Assembly: GCA_012845835.1 (NCBI GenBank)
Contig: JABAKD010000011.1
Coordinates: forward strand, 1,272,001-1,336,000
Source of the DNA: Undaria pinnatifida
Lineage: Eukaryota > Sar > Phaeophyceae > Laminariales > Alariaceae
Reading direction: 5' to 3'
Length of the DNA stretch: 64,000 nt
The notes under the pieces: model-generated
Database searches by the model: none
What the model saw: the letters and a program-made list of their open reading frames with translations, nothing else
What the model was told of the DNA's origin: nothing
Shown: positions 19,001 to 30,042 of the stretch, one piece after another
Layout of the letters: every line of letters starts with the position of its first letter
Position numbering within the stretch: position 1 is the first letter of the stretch
Program-made: the position numbers and the translations under genes

Positions 19001-21375
19001 CAGTATAAGCAGCAGCAGCAGTATAAGCAGTAGCAGCAGTACAAGCGGCAGCAACAGGAGCAGCAGGACCAACAGCAGCATCACCAGTACAGGGAGCAGC
19101 AGCAACGCAACAACAACAACAACAACAACAACAACAACTCAACAACAACAACAGCAATAACAACAACAACAACTCAACAACAGCAACAACAACAACAAAC
19201 AGCAACAACAACAACAACAACAACAATAACAAGAACAACAATAACAAGAACAAGAACAAGAACAAGAACAAGAACAAGAACAAGAACAAGAGCAAGAATA
19301 AGAACAAGAACAAGAACAAGAACAAGAACAAGAACAAGAACAAGAACAAGAACAAGAACAAGAACAAGAACAAGAACAAGAACAAGAACAAGAACAAGAA
19401 CAAGAACCGCATCATATCAACCACCCCCCCCGAAAAAAAACAGCCACGAGCTCACCAGTCAGGGAGAGCACGAAAGCCCACGGTCCATGCCAGGAGTCAG
19501 TGTGGTACCGCTGCTCACATCCGTCGACATACACGCTAAGCCAGGGGGGGGATATCGCCGTGCAGCCGAGCGTCTCCTGCCCAAACTTCGTCAGTGCCTC
19601 CAAAAGTTCGGCGAATCCCTCTGGGCCGAGGTAGTTCTCGGCCGGAGTGCGCATCTGCATACGGACGGCGGGGTCCATGATTCGCGGCGCAAGCAACATA
19701 GGCATAGGCAAATACTTCGCAGGCCTTGTTCAATTTTTTGCAGGTATTTCAGCATTCTTGAGCGTGTTTTAGAGCGTACAATTAGGATACTTGGGGGCTT
19801 TCGGGGGGCACAGCTAGCAAATATTTTGTTTTTCGTCATATTTAGGCGGTCACACAAGCGCGGACACACGGGTGGGATAGCCGTGCGACAACAACGGCAA
19901 GCGATGTTAAGTTGGCGCACGGTTTCTTTCGGGAACCTGCAGAGCAACGGAGAAGAAACATAGAGCACGTGCCATGCCATGCGAAGTGCGTCAAACAGTC
20001 CGGGTTGTCTTAGGGTCACTCCTAACGAACGCAAAACATCACTCGCTCGACTCGTGAAATTTTGAAAAGTGGCGTTATATCAAGTTTTCTTTAAGAAAAC
20101 GGATTCCGACACGAACGGTAACTTCCGTCACGAACCGTGACATCCGTTGTCACGGTACTTTCAAAATTGTGTTCAATATCATGTGTTAATTGGACATCGC
20201 CCTTCCCATAGAAATCCCGACTCTTCTTCGCGTCCGTATCTTGCTACAAGCATCAGTCAACATGATCGGCAAAAGAGTCACGTTTTTTTTCACACGAGTC
20301 GTGACATTATTTTTTTTTGTTGTCCTTAGGAATGACCCATACCAGCGTGTATTGATCCGGCACGTGCCACCAGTCCCAGACGAAGCGGTCCGGGTTCCCC
20401 TCTCTCGGCTTGCAAAACCGCCCTTCGAACGTCCCTCGCAAACGCGACGCGGTACCGCCCTCGAGAAACTTATCCGTAACGAGCACATGCTTCGGTTGAC
20501 TCTCCGACATGTCGCAGGGGGCTTCTGCCTTAGCCTCCTGATCCACTGGTTCATACCTGAACGACGGGTGTGCACGTACAAACGGTGCATGATACGAGGT
20601 ATGGACACTCGCTACGGTAGCAGAGCCATCCCACGGTGTAGATGTGCAGCATCAGTCCCTGAGGTCCTCACATGAGGAGCTCAATATCTCACCCGAAAAA
20701 AGGATTCGAAGGCGTTCGTTCGCACAACCCGACCAAGCTTCTATTACCTTAGTCCAATATATATACTCACTCGTGAACATACTTGATCAATGACTAACCG
20801 ACAGTTAGTTCCTCACGTGAGGAGCTCCATTGGCCAGGGATTTTTTGGCGCAAAAAATGCTTTTGGCGCAAAAAGTGCTTTTTGGCGCCAAAAGTGCAAC
20901 CCCTACCGTGGGATGACTCAGCACGTAAACATGAGGTACCTTACTCGAGGTGCTCTATGATCTCGCCCAACACCTGACATCAAAGAAAAATAGAAGAAGT
21001 AAGGTTCCACGAACTTGTCAAAGCTGGGCCAAGCCGTATACAGCCCCTCCCTTCCCCGCCGTCTCACGTGGGCCTCGCGAAGAACTCCGCAAAGTCGTCC
21101 GGAGATATCGTGCCCAGCAACTCCTCGCCCTCGCCTAACAGCCCCTCCTCGACGTCGACGTCTTCTTGCAGCGAAGACCGTGGCAGCCATGGCGACCGCC
21201 CCGTTCGCGCTCCGCTCCAAGCGCTAGCACTGTTCGTGGGCGATGACCCCCGCCTTGTCCTTGTCCCACCCCATGCCGTGGTTCCGACCCTCCAAGACGC
21301 TACGCTTGGCGCTCGGCTGACGCCCGCGGCGGCGGTCAGAAGAGCTGCCGAGTAGGAGCGTATCCTGCATCTCAT
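16054..21375 (-). CDS. 2-oxoglutarate/Fe(II) oxygenase with extra C-terminal domain, 5 exons
   Basis: In minus order the exons are 21375-21068, 20556-20343, 19654-19456, 18854-18637 and 16419-16054. Phases run 2, 0, 1, 0 and match throughout, giving about 434 aa. Exon 2 has VTDKFLEGG and RFVWDWWHVPDQYTL. Exon 3 has RYHTDSWHGPWAFVLSL, with iron ligands H225 and D227. Exon 4 has RLTVFDPRFPHGVRPV (H297) and DPLKGRL (R312, 2OG-binding). These are the HxD...H...R residues of the prolyl-4-hydroxylase/Tpa1-like superfamily, so catalysis is probably intact; the substrate is unknown. Exon 5 (residues 314-434) follows VIHGWFTDP with a domain ending ARFPVAGEDTFITVPFVFQ, like a TonB-C/AgmX-type beta domain. 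The start at 21375 is the least certain point: the first 80 residues are basic, Ser-rich and unlike anything I know, and the reliable part begins near EELLGTISPDDFAEFF. Confidence 0.85.
16545..16800 (+). repeat. About 130-bp tandem duplication in intron 4 of the oxygenase gene
   Basis: CCACTTGAGGTGGGATTCCCG ... ACACGTGTTTTCTCCCGTG occurs at about 16549 and again, diverged, from about 16675. It lies about 130 bp upstream (transcript sense) of exon 5. Confidence 0.75.
16853..17191 (+). mobile_element. TIR element, family M3, in intron 4 of the oxygenase gene
   Basis: The left end ATCCCACGGTAGGGG pairs with the right end CCCCTAGCGTGGGAT. Inside are GAACGTTTCTGAGAACGTTC repeats, GAGCTCCTCA and ATTAGTACTAATAGT-type runs. 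Homologues in reverse orientation are 20628-20914 and 56327-56620. With no protein in about 340 bp, it is a non-autonomous DNA element. Confidence 0.7.
17241..17531 (+). repeat. Minisatellite, six units of about 46-48 bp
   Basis: The units carry ACGGGGCACAGTACCTCTTT, then GGCCAACATATATAC, then TTTGACTG. Six diverged units can be counted between 17241 and 17531, in oxygenase intron 4. Confidence 0.75.
17781..18045 (+). repeat. Direct duplication of about 130 bp
   Basis: TGGGAGCTTAAGAC ... AATTGCTACCGGATG ... AAATCCCATGGCCTAGGTAC ... GAGAATATCATGCAAAAA occurs twice back to back (about 17781-17915 and 17918-18045). The 3' halves of the units are nearly identical, so this is a recent event. Confidence 0.85.
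18915..19407. repeat. Compound microsatellite: (CAG)n, (AAC)n, (AACAAG)n in oxygenase intron 3
   Basis: Interrupted CAG-type triplets (18920-19100) grade into AAC triplets (19105-19240) and then a nearly pure AACAAG hexamer array (about 19240-19407). Intron 3 spans 18855-19455, so about 80% of it is array. The long Leu/Phe and Ser/Thr frames across it are artefacts. Confidence 0.95.
20013..20339. mobile_element. TIR element, family M5, abutting the exon 2 donor
   Basis: The left end reads GGGTCACTCCTAACGAACGC. The right end, on the other strand, reads GGGTCATTCCTAAGGACAAC. The element fills the exon 2-proximal part of intron 2 of the oxygenase gene and stops a few bases from the donor GT (20342-20341). 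The spliced donor reads CTG/GTATGGGTCATTCC, so the intron positions after +4 come from the element. Confidence 0.7.
20628..20914 (-). mobile_element. TIR element, family M3, in oxygenase intron 1
   Basis: The ends ATCCCACGGTGTAG and CCCCTACCGTGGGAT are inverted. Inside are GAGGAGCTCAATATCTCA, GCACAACCCGACC and a TTTTGGCGCAAAAA(A/G)TGC triplicate. Its internal order is opposite to the copy at 16853-17191 and the same as the one at 56327-56620. It fills most of intron 1 (20557-21067). Confidence 0.65.
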
Positions 21376-22110
21376 GCTGTAGGGGGACGAGAAGAGAAAT
21401 GGGGGGGAAAGAGCAAAACACATTAGGTGTGACGTGTGAACGTGTTGCATGGATAATCATGGGTGTTTTCGTTGATGCGTCGAATCATCGCCCTGAACCC
21501 GGCACTTCACAGCATCTAAAAACTGCGAACCCTAACGCTTCATCCAAAAACACCACTCACCACTACTGTGAGCCGTATCTACTACTCGCTGATGCAACAT
21601 CTTGTTGCTGTTGTTGTTGTTGTTGTTTTCACAATACATCGGCTCTTTCTACCCAACGCCATCATCAGTGGAACACCCAGTGTCCATCCCGATTCTCCAT
21701 CCGAGGGAGATGCAAAGTGTGTGGTCACAGATTGTTCAACAGATGAACCAAAACGAAACAGCCGCAAGTTCACAGACGAAAGCAAACGAAATGTCAGCGT
21801 ACCGGGTACGAATAAACACAGCAACACACAAGTCAAAGAAGAAACAAGAAAAACGACACCCGGTACAAGAGATAGAAAAAGCAGAAGAAGCCCTGGAAAG
21901 AGCCATGAACAGACAAATAACAATGCAGATAGACGAAACAAATCAAACCCTCTCTCTCTTGGATGTCCTCTCTCTCGCGTGCCGCGTAGGTGCTGCAGAG
22001 GGTGCTGCATGGCTACCAACACGAAGAAGAAACGAACAGCGACGCAGATAGAGAGGACGGAAGAACGGAAGAAAAAAAGAGAGAAACAAGGCCAAGCAAC
22101 AACAAACTAA
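21376..22110 (+). other. Upstream region of the oxygenase gene with overlapping open frames
   Basis: Three frames are open together at about 21570-22110, partly because the region is rich in AAC/AGA-type codons. The frame at about 21690-22051 (VQEIEKAEEALERAMNRQ, then SLLDVLSLACRVGAAEG) looks most protein-like and is preceded by a TTG run. I see no domain, start context or splice partners, so I do not call a gene. The oxygenase promoter should lie just above 21375. Confidence 0.25.
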
Positions 22111-22194
22111 CCAAACAAATTCGAATTCGAATTCGGGGGCAAATAGATAGCGTAATATCCATAACCGTACGGTAGATATGCTGTTAAAACTAGA

Positions 22195-22560
22195 TGTGTA
22201 TCTGGAATAGAAGCACAGAACTGCCTTTAAGAAGTGATTTTGTATTATGATGTTATCTACAGTATCTGGAATAGAAGCACACAATTGCCTTTAAGAAGTG
22301 ATTTTGTCGTATGATGTTATCTACAGTTAGTGCTAATGTTACGCTTCATTGTATTTTTGATACTGTTATTAAAGCTACATGTGGTACATGCTGTAGCATT
22401 TATACTACTGCTGTCTTTCGATGTTATCTTATCTACACTGCTGATGATGTTGTTTTTCGCCTTGATTGTAGTTTTGATATTGTTGTTAAAAGTAAATGTA
22501 GTTTCATGCGTCGTGTTTATACTAATGCTATGTCGATGTTATCAGACTACTCATGTTGTT
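22195..22560 (+). repeat. Nested tandem duplications
   Basis: TCTGGAATAGAAGCACA(G/C)AA..TGCCTTTAAGAAGTGATTTTGT and GATGTTATCTACAGT occur twice at a spacing of about 64 bp (about 22201 and 22265). Next, two units of about 120 bp with GTATTTTTGATACTGTTATT / GTAGTTTTGATATTGTTGTT, TTTATACTA(C/A)TGCT and TCGATGTTATC follow to about 22545. Confidence 0.7.
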
Positions 22561-22599
22561 GCTGCTCTTCATGTAAAATTGATATATTGCTACTGCTCG

Positions 22600-25500
22600 T
22601 ACAGGCAATAAAAAAATATGTACTTGCACTACGCAAGTATACTTCTTATTGTTTTCTGCTTTCATCGACAGCGGTATCAGGACGGCTGCCCCCTCTCCCC
22701 CCCCCTTTCCTTGTCCGTGTCGCCCTTCTTCTTGACGTCCTCGTCTGCATGCCGTAACCATCCATTTTCCACCTCGGCCCTGTGCCACCTCGCCATAAAC
22801 CATCTGCCGCTTTGACGACCCCCCGGTACCACCTGCCAGCCTTGTTAGCCGCCATAGACCATAGTAGCACCGTCTCTACCCCGAACACAGAGGGGGTTCC
22901 GTCAATCCCTTTGTGGCTTTAAACAACGCGATGTCGTCAACCAGGCATCGGGCGCATGCCTTTCATGGTCGACCCGGTCCCGGGTTCTCCCCACTGGCCA
23001 TCGTCCCGTACATCACCGGGACGGTTAGTCGCTCAGGTTTTGCCCGCTGTACGGCCCCCGCAAATTGCAGCAAGTCAAATCACATCGACGTGCTGATGTA
23101 TCGCTATTAGACCTACTATTATGGCGAATATTTTCATCGATTATTTCTCTCTTTAACCGGGATCTCCGACGCCAAAAATAAAAACCTTCCACTATGGAAC
23201 CAGAAATCATCGTTATTTCTGGGTTCAGAAATAATCGAGGCCAGAAATCAGCGGATCTGGTGATTTCTGAGCCCAGAAATAACAGCTCTTCCAACCTCTC
23301 AGAATTGGGATTATTTGACTTTTGGATACTACCTCGTACCAAGTATCACATGTCACCACTGCTCATGCTGTACCTGGTATGATACTTGTCTGCTGTACAC
23401 GTCACGCATCACCCACAACAAAGAATCACAAACACACCGATGACAGCATACTGCGCCTGTTGTGTGCGAGACAGAGCTTCATCCTCACACAAACGCGACA
23501 GCAGCAGCACCACCACCATCGAAACCGCCACAGGCACACCACACCAGCACCACAGCAGCAGCGCAGCAGAAGAGACAGCAGCAGAGGCGGTGGTGACCGA
23601 ACGTCGCCGGCGACAGTGTGCGTGCCAGATTTTTAAAAAAAAGGCAAACGGCAAAACAAGACCTACCAATTCAAAATGTAACCACTTTCCAAAAATCAGA
23701 AGCCATAATGGACGCCCCTTATTTCTGATGCAGTTATTTCTGGAGCCTCAAAACTACAAAAATAATCGCCAAAAATAATCCATAATGTAAATACCAGGTA
23801 GTAGGTCTTAATACTACTTGAAGATGGTGCAACATGATGAAAGCCGCGTTGCAAGCCCTAATATCTAATATTCGAACGGAGATCGAGCTGCGCTCCCGTT
23901 GACGAAAAAAAACACAAGTACCTAGGCTCACTGCATGCGGATGGCTACAAAAGGAGGCATCCTGTGAGCTACCAGGTATATGCCAGCAGTGCTGGATGCG
24001 AGCCCTTCTCGCCCGCGTGTTGCATTGCGCCTACCATACGGTATCATCCATCGTGCTCGTCATGTCATGTGATTATCAATAGCTACAGCAGCAGCTCATG
24101 ATGTGCAAGATGTAAGGAGCCGGCACTTTCACCCTTGGACAGACAGCAACATGCCTTGATTGACACCAAACTCATACTGGAAGGTTCTAGTGTGGGTTAT
24201 TCAGCCCCACACCCTTGCCAGCGCACGCTCCCCACGTCTCCTGGCATCTTTGCTCATGAGGAGGGGTCACAACCGTCGCCAGAAGCAGCAAGCAGCAAGA
24301 AGCGCCGATCGTCGTTTGCCTCACAGGTAGTTGGTCTATTTCGACGGCTCTGCCGTTACTTCTACATAGGTTTCGCGCAGTCAAACGAGCGCAGTAACTT
24401 TGAATTACTTCTTGGGTGCACTCACATGCTGCGGAGGCCTTTGCTTCCGTCACTGAGAGCATGGACCAGCTCGCCTTTGTGGGGCTGCGCTGGTGCCAGC
24501 CGCGTGCCCGCAGCGTGCAGCGTAGAAAAGCGGGAAAACGGGTCCCACATAAAAAACGTCAATGCGGATAGTTGGAACACCCTCAATTCCAACAAAGTTG
24601 TGTTGTATAATAATAACCGTTTTGTTTTGTATTGAACAAGCAAGCATTCCTTTATATTTCCGACCGTACGAGTGGTACATTACACATTATACGTCTACAT
24701 ACACCATCAATCGGAATAACTGGTATTCGGTCTACGTTCCGCCTGGTGGGTAGCTCGTAACTCAATAACATCACATCGCACACAACTAACTGCTGTTGAT
24801 ACACGCAGCTACTGTAAGCGTAACTGGTGCCACCTAGTAAACGCTGCAGACTGCGTAAACCGTGCATAAGCATTGGGAGAAATACACGCTTAACGCCGTA
24901 ACGTACACCCCTGCCAATCTACGAGTAAGCTACCGTTTGGTTTGAACAGGTAGCGTATAGGCCGCCAAAGTAAAGGAGACCGGAAGTGGAAGGAGAAGGA
25001 TGACGACGATGGCTGGAACGGCTGCGTGGCCACGACAAGCCCGTGGCGTGCCTTGCATGGCTACACGACAAATGGAAGCGAGGAAGGAAGCCGGTATGTG
25101 ATACGTCGGCGGCTGTTGTTGCTGATACGTCTACTTCGGTACCATGATAGTGCATCAGTACAACAGAAGTGCCAGTATGATGTTTCTTCTAAACGAGTGG
25201 CACATGCTACATGCTACCGGTACATCGTTTACACACATACAAGTGTTACTGAGCGTACATCAGCTGATGAAGCCATCGTAAGACAGGAGGTGGGTTGTTT
25301 GTACCAGAGTTCGGTTCGGAGCCTGAAAAAACAAACAAGCTAAACAAGCCGCTGCCTACGTATTAACCGCATCGCGATCGTACTGTCGTCCTGTGCTTCT
25401 GGTACATTAGTAGTACCTGGTAGTGCAGATGCGAGGCTCCGCAGCATCACATGATCTAGTAGAGCACATGGATTGCACAATCATCTTTTCCCTCTGCCAC

Positions 25501-25850
25501 TTCGACGAGACCACGAAAAATGAATAACTAGTTGTTGTCGCAGCTGAGCCCGAATGGCCATACGCCGACGATAATATCTTCTTGACACGCAAACAACGGC
25601 AGCTCATGCAATGATTCCGTAGATGCAAGGCACCGCAGCATCTGATTCATTCTGTAGACCACATATCAATACAAATACTACGTGTCATGGCATCCATAGC
25701 AATAGCATGGCATAGCACATACCATGACACCTGGTAGAACATCTAGAATACATGAATATCAGTAGCTTTGAGTGTTCTCTCTCCGTCCCTTCAACGATCA
25801 CAATGTTATACCAGGTACGTCAATATCGCGCTGTTTTGTTGCAGTTGAGC
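22600..25850. other. Intergenic stretch, no gene supported
   Basis: A CAG/CAC-rich patch lies at 23500-23600. Segments around 23180-23290 and 23690-23780 share AGAAATCA/AGAAATAA-type words and look like related repeat ends. A frame at 24224-24327 (HEEGSQPSPEAASSKKRRSS) runs from a CAG to a CAG/GTAGTT donor-like site and could be an exon of the downstream + gene, but nothing confirms it. Confidence 0.35.
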
Positions 25851-25857
25851 TCGCATA

Positions 25858-26036
25858 CACTGTTTCTGGTGGAGGCATGAATTGCGTCAGCTGTGATATA
25901 TGCGTGTACCACCTTGGGTTGTGTGTGTGTTTTTCCTGGGGTATTCCTCAGCTCCAGAGTGACTGGAGCCTGTCCTGTGACCACGGACTTGATTATGCGA
26001 GTTAATGTGAGAACAACAACAACAACAACACTGCCC
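25858..26036 (+). mobile_element. Short (AAC)n-tailed retro-element, copy 1
   Basis: GGCATGAATTGCGTCAGCTG ... GGGTATTCCTCAGCTCCAGA ... ACCACGGACTTGATTATGCG ... GTGAGAACAACAACAACAAC is repeated almost exactly at 62329-62494, and a more diverged relative lies at 29150-29295. The shared 3' end followed by (AAC)n in each copy fits a SINE or LINE 3' end family. The 5' limit is set only by where the two copies stop matching. Confidence 0.65.
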
Positions 26037-26117
26037 ATATGATTTTTGCAGGCAACCACCGGCGGTTTATTGTTGGTGTTAATCTGCAAAAATGCAAGGC
26101 GCAGCATCAGTATCAGT

Positions 26118-26962
26118 AGTTTTTTTACGGTAATAACCAAAAACGGGTACACCCGGTCCGCTTTATGTAACAAACGGGTACACTCTAAAATCAAGTCAAA
26201 GTTGCACCCCCCGAGCCATACGATTGGCGATCGAACCTTGCTTTTTTTGGGCCTGCTGACACTACTACTGTAGTCTATACGTACGTGTAGGTGTAAGCGA
26301 GGAATGGGTGTATTGTTGTGTCTTGGTATTTGAATACATATGTATTTGCTGTTCGTGATCTCACGCACGCGCACTATGATATCGACGTATACTCGTATGC
26401 GTCAAACGTGTCGTTTATGCCACCATAAAGCAAGCACAGCAGTATGCTTGCCTCTAGCTGGAGATGTCTTCTCAGCAACAAACCGCCGATGAAGTTCCTT
26501 CGTGTTGGCATACACGGTGCCCAGGCGGAGGTATGAGGCACCAGACCAATTGCGCCTTCCTGGACATCGTGCTCACATGTTATGATAGAGGAGGCAAGGA
26601 GAGAGCTACCAGTACTTGCGCATGGTCGGGGTGATTTGATGTGTAGTAGTGTGGATGCGCCTGTGTGTAGCACGCGGCCCCTGTTCCACCCTAGAGACCG
26701 TTGCATTCGTATAGGGAGAATCAATGTATAGACTCTGATTGGCTTAGAATATAGACGAAGTCCTCTGATTGGCGTACATATTAACCAGAAACGGTTGGAA
26801 GTCAAGCATAACAGCCATTAACGGGTGTACCCGGGTCGTTATCACCCCAAACCGGGTACGATTTGTGTTTGGCCAATCGTGTGACTCGTGGGGTGCGTTT
26901 TTTACTTGATTTTAGAATGCACCCGTTTTTGAAAGAAAACGGCCCGGATGTACCTTTTTTCG
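26118..26962. repeat. Inverted repeat pair, arms about 100 bp, 640 bp apart
   Basis: The arm at about 26122-26232 and the reverse complement of the arm at about 26866-26962 share CCAATCGT, GGGGTGC, ACTTGATTTTAGA and ACCCGTTTG/T blocks in order. The spacer shows no protein. It may be a TIR element with long ends or two solo copies in opposite orientation. Confidence 0.55.
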
Positions 26963-27189
26963 GCTAGTGCCTTATTTCTAAGGCGACTTGATGAAATGGG
27001 GTATGCACCTGGGGTGTATTCGAAACGAATGGGGTACCCCAACTTTGGTAGCGGGGCACGCCAGCGTACGCCGGTTAAACGCCTAAAGTTAGTTTACGTT
27101 CTGGCGCCTCCGCCCCAAGCGCATGGTGTGTGGGCAGCGTGCCAAACTTTTTTGGTTCTTTGACACCCAAAGAAAGGGTAAATTTTAAA

Positions 27190-27935
27190 GGAAGGTTCTT
27201 TACGGCCATCCGTCCGTGCACGGTGCGTTTCGTTTTAATCGAGCATCCTACGGTCCGGTTCTTGTTCGGGTGCGTTTTAAGAAAGCGGAAATCTTACGGT
27301 GCGGCTTGGGGCGGTTTTCGGACCTTGTAAACCCCACGGTGCGGTTCGGTGCTGTGATATATCCTACGCTGCGGTTCGGGGCGGTTTGAAAAATAGGAAA
27401 ACCTACGGCGCGGTTAGTTGCGGTTTTTAAAATCGTACCAGGTAAATGGTACGGTGCGGTTCGGTGCCTTCATGTATCCCACGGTGAGGTTCGATGCGGT
27501 TTTCATAAACCAGCAATCCTACCGTGCGGTTCGGGGCGGTTTTCGGATATATAGTCTAAATCTTACGGTGCGTTTCGGTGCCGTGGTATATACCACGGTG
27601 CAGTTCGGTGTGGTTCTCCGTTGGACGGTTTTCGCTACGGTGTGGTTCCTATCAATCCCCGGAGAGAAAACCGTACAAAGCCTCTTTTTTCTATACGGCG
27701 CACCATATAAATAAACCGTACACAATCGTGGTTTCGTACGGTTCTCAAGCTTTTCTCGGGGCACTAACGAAACTGCTGGATCTCTACGGTGCGCGGTATG
27801 AATTAACCGTACGAAACCGCGGTTTCGTAACGTTTCTGGCGCTTTTTCTCGGGGCATTAACGCACTAGCGAAACCGCTACAGGCAGCGTATGGATACCGT
27901 ACAAACCTGCGAGTTTGCACGGTTTTCGTGCCAAG
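27190..27935 (+). repeat. Tandem repeat field (TACGGTGCGGTTCGG units)
   Basis: From about 27216 to 27650, units of about 55-65 bp carry CTACGGTGCGGTTCGGGGCG and TTTTCG(A/T). From about 27660 to 27930, a second array of about 95-100 bp units carries ACCGTACGAAACCGCGGTTTCGTA and TTTCTCGGGGCA(C/T)TAACG (written as separate words). GGTTTCGTACGGTT and its complement make the second array self-complementary. Confidence 0.7.
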
Positions 27936-28654
27936 TATACCTTGTTTACTTACTACGCAAAGCCAAGAGAGCAACAGCAGCAAGACACAAAGCAAACAAT
28001 TCCGATGAAGTCAATGAACAATAAATACATGAACATAATTAGAAAATACAAAATCATAAGTTGCACGATGGGTCCCGTCACAACGTTATTAAGTAGTAGC
28101 TTATGCATATATAAATCATCTAATAAATATCAAATATCAGTAGTTTTTTGTAACGTTTTCTCTTTCCGTGACTTTGCCGACCACTTTTAACAAAAAATAA
28201 ACGCTGTACACGACCTAAAATTGATATTTGCCGACGAGGTAGGTGCTTCACAGACAACCACCGTTGTGAGGGAGGTTATACAAAAAAGTATCGGGCCAAC
28301 GCTTCGAGTAATCTAGCTTGAAGCTGTTCAGGACGCGAGCTGTTCCGACAATAACTCCCACAGCAAGTGTGTGTTCTGCACATGGAACCGCTTTTTCTGC
28401 TGATCGACATCCAGCACGCCCAGTGGCCGTGCCAATTCTTGATCCAAGAAAGATACTGGTACAAGTTACATAGTCGCAAACCGCAAGACAGAGGTATACA
28501 TCTCAAAAGCAGTAAGGAGATCTGGCCATGCAGTGCCAAACGTGCTGGATACAAAAATCGGAACATGCGAACCGCCAACCAGACAAGTTGCAGGAGAGAA
28601 ACTAGAAAAGGGCAGCGTAGTGCTCATACTTTGTACCTTCCCTACCTCTTGCAG

Positions 28655-29696
28655 AGCACAAGCGCTTCCTCGAGACCCGCCACCAAGAGGAAGAGCGACG
28701 AGCCCGGCACAACTTGCGACGCCGCGTGATCAAGAGGAGGGAGCTTCTGGAAACCTTTCGGAGGCGTCGATTCCAAAACTTCTGTTCCGAAGCGCAAGTC
28801 ACGGGGACCATGCGCGCACGACCACAACCGCCTCCTTCCGTGCGAAACCCACACCACCGCGACCGCGACCATCCCGCCGACCCCCCCAAAGAGCGGACTT
28901 TCTGCAAAAGAAACGGGTTTATCTGGTCTGATCTTGAGCGCACCCCTAAGGCGAGGCTGTCTTTAGTCGTGCCGCCTATTGCTGTGAAGCGGGATCGGGA
29001 GTGCCTGGAAAGACTGCTGTCGGTGGTTGATCAGGAGGAGTTAGAGGCGCGCGAGGGAGCGAGGCGGCAACGCGAGCGAATAGCGGCCCAATACAAGAAA
29101 CTTCAACTGCAGGTGAGTGAGATAGTGAGTGCGTGAGTGACTGCTCGCAGGTAGCAAGCGTTTTATCCCTTTGGCATCCGTGTGGCATGGTGCCGCCGGA
29201 CCAGGCAGCGCAGGTTGTTGGAGTGTGTTTTGAGACCACGGACTAAATTATGGCGATGAAGTACTGTGAGAACAGCAACAGCCACAAATAACAACGAAGA
29301 GGGAAAGGGACCGGCTGCCGAAGAGTGTTGTGTACTCGCTGGAAGAGAATGTCATATTGGGCTGCTATTTCTAAGTCAGCGTTGTCCCTTCTTCGCCCTT
29401 GGCGCAAAATTGATATATCTGGGGTCGAAACACCACGGGCGCGCGTCGGGTTGCCGTTACAGGCATCGCCTCGCAGGGCACGGCAAGCGCAGATCATGGC
29501 AGCGATCACCAAGAAGCCAGACATCAAAACCGCACACAACGATTCCAGTGAACCCTGCCGATCCGAGAACCGACCAGATCAAGATACGCCGGTTTTACCC
29601 GCCGGCGAGAAGGATATGAAGCGCACTGGATGCGCAATATCCAGACGACAGGAGCAGCTAGCCCAACCGAGGGAACCGGCCGCCCTTAAAACGTGA
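28655..29696 (+). CDS. Partial gene, charged helical protein of unknown function (two exons seen)
   Basis: Exon A is 28655-29112, from acceptor CTCTTGCAG (entering with two bases of a codon) to donor CTGCAG/GTGAGT. Exon B is 29463-29696, from acceptor GTTACAG to a stop. Joined in phase 0 they give about 229 residues. The protein is rich in Arg, Glu and Gln: HKRFLETRHQEEERRARHNL near the start, a Pro/Arg-rich linker, NGFIWSDLERTPKARLSLV, then a probable coiled coil (LERLLSVVDQEELEAREGA) and ITKKPDIKTAHNDSSEP near the end. I recognise no domain. The 5' exons are missing; exon A needs an upstream exon ending in phase 1, which I did not find. Exon B also contains AAAAC/GTGAGC just before its stop, so the real transcript may splice on. 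Confidence 0.6.
29150..29295 (+). mobile_element. Diverged copy of the (AAC)-tailed short element
   Basis: GACCACGGACTAAATTATG...TGTGAGAACAGCAACAG matches the 3' end of the copies at 25858 and 62329. It sits in the intron between the two exons of the unknown + gene. Confidence 0.45.
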
Positions 29697-30042
29697 GCCC
29701 CAACTCCATGCTGGAAATCTTACACGACTTGGAATATATGCTTTCCTCTTTTAGTGAGTGTTTCGTCCCGAGAAGTTATCCGTCGATAACAACTTGCAGC
29801 TGACGTGTGATAGTTGTCGCAGCTTCCAAACACAGTTTTCAAATTAAACACGCCACTACAGCGCAATATCGACGTCATAGCCAGCTCTTTTATATTTTCA
29901 TTTGTTAAAAGCGAGCAACAGCGCGGTGCGTATAGTGTAATGAGCCGTATAGTGTAGGGTAACTCGGTCAATAATGCATTATCTATATCTTCCCAACGCG
30001 CAAGTTGACAACGAAAACCTGCTTAATAGGCAACTCTTGGCA

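Noticed and set aside
18909-19424. Long Leu/Phe-rich minus frame and Ser/Thr-rich plus frame.
   Set aside because: They are products of the CAG, AAC and AACAAG arrays inside intron 3 of the oxygenase gene.
21224-21460. Alternative N-terminus for the oxygenase (frame with SDRRRGRQPSAKRSVLEGRN).
   Set aside because: That frame hits a stop before the exon 1 donor, while the frame used here runs through EELLGTISPDDFAEFF and matches exon 2 in phase.
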